Position numbers and translations under genes: made by a program
The notes under the pieces: model-generated
Seen by the model: only the letters and a program-made list of their open reading frames with translations
Databases searched by the model: none
What the model was told of the DNA's origin: nothing
DNA from: JAIBJN01 sp963775395
Lineage (GTDB): Bacteria > Actinomycetota > Thermoleophilia > Gaiellales > Gaiellaceae
DNA: 64,000 nt
Assembly (NCBI GenBank): GCA_963775395.1
Contig: CAVZIX010000006.1
Coordinates: forward strand, 1-64,000
Direction: 5' to 3'
Part shown: piece after piece, positions 60,605 to 64,000 of the stretch
Layout: each line of letters opens with the position of its first letter
How positions within the stretch are numbered: position 1 is the first letter of the stretch

Positions 60605-61639
60605 TTGGTCCTGCCGCGCTCCGTCCGGGACGCCGACGTCGCCGGCCTGCGCGTCCTCGTCCGCGTCGACTTCAACGTCCCGCTCGAGGACGGGCGAGTC
60701 GCCGACGAGACGCGCATCCGCGCCGCGTTGCCCACCATCGAGATCGTCCTGGAGAAGGGCGCGGCCGAGGTCGTGCTCATGTCCCATCTCGGTCGCCCGA
60801 AGGGCCCCGACCCCGCGTGCTCGCTGAAGCCGGTCGAGGCGCGGCTGCGCGAGCTGCTCGACGACGAGCGGGTGCGCCTGCTGGAGAACACGCGCTTCGA
60901 CCCGCGCGAGACGGCGAACGACCCGTCGTACGCGCGCGAGCTGGCCGCCCACGGCGACGTGTTCGTCAACGACGCGTTCGGCTCGGCGCATCGCGCCCAT
61001 GCCTCCACGGAGGGCGTCGCGCACCTGCTTCCGTCCTACGCCGGGCTCCTTCTCCTGCGGGAGCTGGAGGAGCTCGGCTCGCTCAGGGAGGCGCCCGAGC
61101 CGCCGTTCGTGGCCGTGCTCGGAGGTGCGAAGGTGGAGGACAAGATCGGGGTGTTGCGGTCCCTGAGCGAGAAGGCCGACACCGTGCTCGTCGGCGGCAA
61201 GATGGCCGAGGAGGTCGACCGCGACGCCGGCTGCGAGCTGCCGGAGGACGTCGTGGCCGCAGCGGCGTTCGAGGCGGACGCCGAGTCGAAGGTCGTGGCC
61301 TGGGACGAGGTCCCCGACGGCTGGCTCGCGCTCGACATCGGCCCGGCGACGAGGGAGCGGTTCGCGGCCCGCATCGCCGACGCGCGGACGGTCTTCTGGA
61401 ACGGGCCGATGGGCGTCTTCGAGTGGCCGCGCTTCGCGGAGGGCACGAAGGCGGTCGCGGAGGCGGTCGCGGCAGCCGAGAGCGCGCACACGGTCGTCGG
61501 CGGGGGAGACTCGGTGCGCGCCGTGGAGGAGCTGGGCCTCGCCGAGCAGATCGACTGGATCTCGACGGGCGGGGGCGCATCGCTCGAGCTGCTGGAGGGC
61601 AAGGAGCTCCCCGGCGTCGCCGTCATCCCGCCTGCCTGA
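60605..61639 (+). CDS. pgk: phosphoglycerate kinase, shortened
   Basis: 344 aa from TTG, against about 390-400 in most bacteria. Substrate site VLVRVDFNVPLEDG, MSHLGRPKGPD and VFVNDAFGSAHRAHAST, ATP site VLGGAKVEDKIGVL, WNGPMGVFEWPRF and TGGGASLELLEGKELPG are present. Two stretches are missing: one before RLLENTRFDPRE, the other between GGKMAEE and PEDVVAAAAFE, each about 20-25 residues. Catalytic residues look intact. Confidence 0.93.
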   Translation: MVLPRSVRDADVAGLRVLVRVDFNVPLEDGRVADETRIRAALPTIEIVLEKGAAEVVLMSHLGRPKGPDPACSLKPVEARLRELLDDERVRLLENTRFDPRETANDPSYARELAAHGDVFVNDAFGSAHRAHASTEGVAHLLPSYAGLLLLRELEELGSLREAPEPPFVAVLGGAKVEDKIGVLRSLSEKADTVLVGGKMAEEVDRDAGCELPEDVVAAAAFEADAESKVVAWDEVPDGWLALDIGPATRERFAARIADARTVFWNGPMGVFEWPRFAEGTKAVAEAVAAAESAHTVVGGGDSVRAVEELGLAEQIDWISTGGGASLELLEGKELPGVAVIPPA

Positions 61640-61702
61640 AACATGTGCACACTCGCCACGCTTCCGTCTCCCATCCGCGCAGATTTCGGCGCTAGGCTGA
61701 AA

Positions 61703-61720
61703 TCGGGGGGCGCCCCCCGA
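61703..61720 (+). promoter_or_regulatory. 18-bp perfect palindrome in the tpiA leader
   Basis: TCGGGGGGCGCCCCCCGA lies between a TAGGCT -10-like element (61693-61698) and the GGAGG SD of tpiA. It would form a strong hairpin or an operator. No T-tract, so a simple terminator is unlikely. Confidence 0.5.
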
Positions 61721-61737
61721 GGCTCACCCAGGAGGAC

Positions 61738-62490
61738 ATGTTCGTGTTGATCGCCGGCAACTGGAAGATGCACAAGGGGCCGGGCGAGACCGCCGCATTC
61801 TGTGCCGGTCTGTTGACCTACATCGGCGAGCACGGCCCGGAGGAGCTCGACCAGATCGAGATCGTGGTCGCGCCTCCGTTCGTCTCGCTCCACGCGGCCG
61901 TCGAGGAGCTCGAGGAGAGCGGCATCCGCGTGTACGCGCAGAACGTCCACTGGGCGGAGGAGGGTGCGTTCACGGGGGAGGTCTCCCGCTCCATGCTGAT
62001 CGCCTCGAGCGTGGCCGGCGCGATCGTGGGCCACTCGGAGCGCCGGCAGTACTTCGGCGAGACCGACGAGTCTGCGGCCAGGCGCGCCGCCGCGGCGCTC
62101 GAGGCGGGGCTCGGCGTCATCGCCTGCGTCGGCGAGACCCTCGAGGAGCGCGAAGGAGGCGAGACGGAGGACGTGCTCCGCCGGCAGGTCGGCGCGCTCG
62201 CCGAGACCATCCCCGAGCCGGAGCCCGCTCTCAGCATCGCCTACGAGCCGGTCTGGGCGATCGGGACCGGCAAGACCGCAACCCCCGAGATGGCCCGCGA
62301 GGCGCACGCGCTCATCAAGGGCATCTACCCGGTCGAACGCGTTCTGTACGGCGGCTCGGTGAAGCCCGAGAACGCCGAAGAGCTCCTCTCCCAGGACGAC
62401 GTCGACGGCGCGCTCGTCGGCGGCGCCTCGCTCGAAGTCGACTCCTTCACGGCGATTTGCGAGACGGCGGCCCGCCTTACCCGCTCGTAG
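61738..62490 (+). CDS. tpiA: triose-phosphate isomerase
   Basis: 250 aa TIM barrel. AGNWKM (Lys), VGHSERRQYFGET (His), AYEPVWAIGTGKTATP (Glu), and YGGSVKPENAEELLSQDDVD. AGGAGG precedes the ATG. End overlaps gpmI by 34 bp. Confidence 0.97.
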   Translation: MFVLIAGNWKMHKGPGETAAFCAGLLTYIGEHGPEELDQIEIVVAPPFVSLHAAVEELEESGIRVYAQNVHWAEEGAFTGEVSRSMLIASSVAGAIVGHSERRQYFGETDESAARRAAAALEAGLGVIACVGETLEEREGGETEDVLRRQVGALAETIPEPEPALSIAYEPVWAIGTGKTATPEMAREAHALIKGIYPVERVLYGGSVKPENAEELLSQDDVDGALVGGASLEVDSFTAICETAARLTRS

Positions 62491-63947
62491 CGCTCGTCGT
62501 CCTCGACGGGTGGGGCTGTGCGCCTCCCGGCCCCGGGAACGCGGTCGAGCTGGCGAACACGCCCGTTTTCGACGATCTCTGGGCGCGCCACCCCCACACG
62601 ACCCTGAGCGCGTCGGGCGAGGACGTCGGGCTTCCGCCGGGGCAGATGGGGAACTCCGAGGTCGGGCACCTGACGATCGGCGCGGGCCGCGTGATCTTCC
62701 AGGACCTCATGCGGGTCAACCGGGCGATCGAGTCCGGTGCGCTCTTCGAGAACCCGGCCCTCGTCGGAGCCTTTCGCCGTGCCCGCGAGCGCGGCGGCAA
62801 CGTCCATCTGCTCGGCCTCGTCTCGTACGGCGGGGTGCACTCGCACATCGATCACCTGAGGGCGCTGCTCGAGCTCGCCCGCCGGGAGGACATGGCCGAG
62901 CGGACGTACGTCCACGCATTCACCGACGGGCGCGATGTCTCACCCACATCGGCGTGCGGCGACCTGGCCGAGCTGGTCGCCGAGGGCGCGCGCATCGTCA
63001 CGGTTTGCGGGCGCTACTACGCGATGGACCGCGACCAACGCTGGGAGCGCACCGAGCGTGCCCTCGCGGCGATCCTCGCCGGCGAGGGTGAGCACGCCGA
63101 AGACCCGGTCGCGGCGGTCGAGGCGTCCTATGCACGGGAGGTGACCGACGAGTTCGTCGAGCCCGTCGTCTTGCCCGGTCCGCGGCCCGGTCCGGAGGAC
63201 GCCGCCGTCCACTTCAACTTCCGGCCCGACCGTGCGCGCCAGCTCACGCAGAAGCTCCTCGAGCGTGGCATCGACCTGACCACGATGACCCGCTACCGCG
63301 CCGACTTCGAGTGCCCGGTCGCCCTCGAGGAGCAAGAGGTCCGCGAGACGATGGCGGAGGTGCTCGCGGCGCGCGACGCGCCCCAGCTCCACGCCGCCGA
63401 GACGGAGAAGTACGCACACGTGACGTACTTCTTCAACGGCGGGAGGGAGGAGGAGTGGCCGGGCGAGACTCGCATCCTCGTCCCGTCCCCGCGCGACGTC
63501 CCCACGTACGACAAGAAGCCCGAGATGTCGGTGGCCGAGGTCGCGACGCGCGTGGTCGACGAGCTCCCGAACGCCGGCTACCGCTTCGCGATCGTCAACT
63601 TCGCCAACCCGGACATGGTCGGGCACACCGGGGTGATCCCGGCCGTCGTCGCCGCGGTCGAGGCGACCGACGCCGCCCTCGGGCGCCTCGTCGAGGCCGT
63701 GCACGCGCTCGGAGGGATCTGCCTCATCACGGCCGACCACGGGAACGCCGAGAAGCTGCTCGAGGACGACGGCGTCAGCCCGCACACCGCCCACACGACG
63801 AACCCGGTGCCCCTCGTCATCACCCTGGAAGAGGCTGGGCTTGAGGACGGCGGCGCACTTGCCGATCTAGTACCGACGTGTCTGTGGCTTCTGGGTATCC
63901 CCCTCGCGGAGGGGATGACCGGCAGGAACCTGCTTCGTCCGGTCTAA
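62457..63947 (+). CDS. gpmI: 2,3-bisphosphoglycerate-independent phosphoglycerate mutase
   Basis: 496 aa. Metal-binding start LVVLDGWGCAPPGPGNA, active Ser in GQMGNSEVGHL, VHSHIDHLRALLELARRE, HAFTDGRDVSPTSA, and C-terminal ligands in NPDMVGHTG, ITADHGNAEKL and HTAHTTNPVP. TTG start inside tpiA. Confidence 0.95.
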   Translation: MRDGGPPYPLVALVVLDGWGCAPPGPGNAVELANTPVFDDLWARHPHTTLSASGEDVGLPPGQMGNSEVGHLTIGAGRVIFQDLMRVNRAIESGALFENPALVGAFRRARERGGNVHLLGLVSYGGVHSHIDHLRALLELARREDMAERTYVHAFTDGRDVSPTSACGDLAELVAEGARIVTVCGRYYAMDRDQRWERTERALAAILAGEGEHAEDPVAAVEASYAREVTDEFVEPVVLPGPRPGPEDAAVHFNFRPDRARQLTQKLLERGIDLTTMTRYRADFECPVALEEQEVRETMAEVLAARDAPQLHAAETEKYAHVTYFFNGGREEEWPGETRILVPSPRDVPTYDKKPEMSVAEVATRVVDELPNAGYRFAIVNFANPDMVGHTGVIPAVVAAVEATDAALGRLVEAVHALGGICLITADHGNAEKLLEDDGVSPHTAHTTNPVPLVITLEEAGLEDGGALADLVPTCLWLLGIPLAEGMTGRNLLRPV

Positions 63948-63962
63948 CGTCGGGGATATACT
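63934..63962 (+). promoter_or_regulatory. promoter candidate at the right edge
   Basis: TTCGTC (63934-63939), 17-bp spacer, TATACT (63957-63962), the best -10 in the window. It would drive a gene beyond the edge; secG often follows gpmI in this gene order. Confidence 0.5.
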
Positions 63963-64000
63963 CCGATCACCCTGCGGCCCGGGTCACAAGCTTGCCTCTA

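Overview
The window is about 64 kb of very GC-rich DNA. Genes are packed on both strands, GTG and TTG starts are common, and many starts lie 6-9 nt after a TANNNT -10 element, which points to leaderless transcripts. Gene content (WhiA, HemQ-type coproheme decarboxylase, the gap-pgk-tpiA-gpmI block after uvrC-whiA, ECF sigma with zinc anti-sigma, many small membrane proteins) fits an actinobacterium, most likely of the deep Thermoleophilia/Gaiellales-Solirubrobacterales type. That placement is an inference from gene content, not from a marker phylogeny.

Layout. 0.1-4.7 kb: glycolate oxidase glcDEF (minus) divergent from a PfkB sugar kinase. 4.7-8 kb: small membrane/stress proteins and a TetR regulator with two operator-like palindromes. 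8-12 kb: three-gene phosphorelay (REC, PAS histidine kinase, LuxR-type regulator). 12-15.6 kb: a 33-aa membrane peptide, an MFS transporter and an MMPL/RND transporter. 15.7-18 kb: a candidate structured RNA, MmcQ/YjbR, two arrestin-like proteins, an MBL-fold protein. 18-22.5 kb: thrS, a structured leader with a terminator-like hairpin, infC-rpmI-rplT, a SpoU methyltransferase. 22.6-28 kb: methyltransferase, pheST, DUF218, hypothetical proteins. 28-36.9 kb: a 2-oxoacid/acetoin-type dehydrogenase operon (E1a, E1b, E2 fused to a VOC domain, cupin, Lpd), a DAO oxidoreductase, GNAT and DedA. 36.8-43.6 kb: M20 amidohydrolase, alpha/beta hydrolase, tRNA-Leu(CAG), a frameshifted amidase, an HTH protein with an unrecognised C-terminal domain, a UPF0104-like membrane protein and Bcp. 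43.7-52 kb: secreted HYR protein, cupredoxin and small membrane proteins, ECF sigma/anti-sigma, HemQ, GH63-like hydrolase, diadenylate cyclase. 52-64 kb: VOC, sirtuin, uvrC, a DsbA/FrnE-like gene, pruA, ogt, whiA and lower glycolysis.

The most striking observation is the DsbA/FrnE-like gene at 55687-56320. Its only early in-frame stop is a TGA exactly at the first Cys of the CPxC active site. It is followed by a hairpin whose position suits a bacterial SECIS, and preceded by an intact leaderless promoter. This is a selenocysteine candidate, although the same gene also carries a +1 frameshift further on. Other items worth checking are the candidate ncRNA at 15710-15863, the E2-VOC fusion, paired TetR operators exactly 110 bp apart, a shortened phosphoglycerate kinase, a stand-alone diadenylate cyclase, two genes with no ATG/GTG/TTG where the start should be, and the infC leader. 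I saw no CRISPR array, insertion sequence, prophage or recognisable multi-gene defence island.
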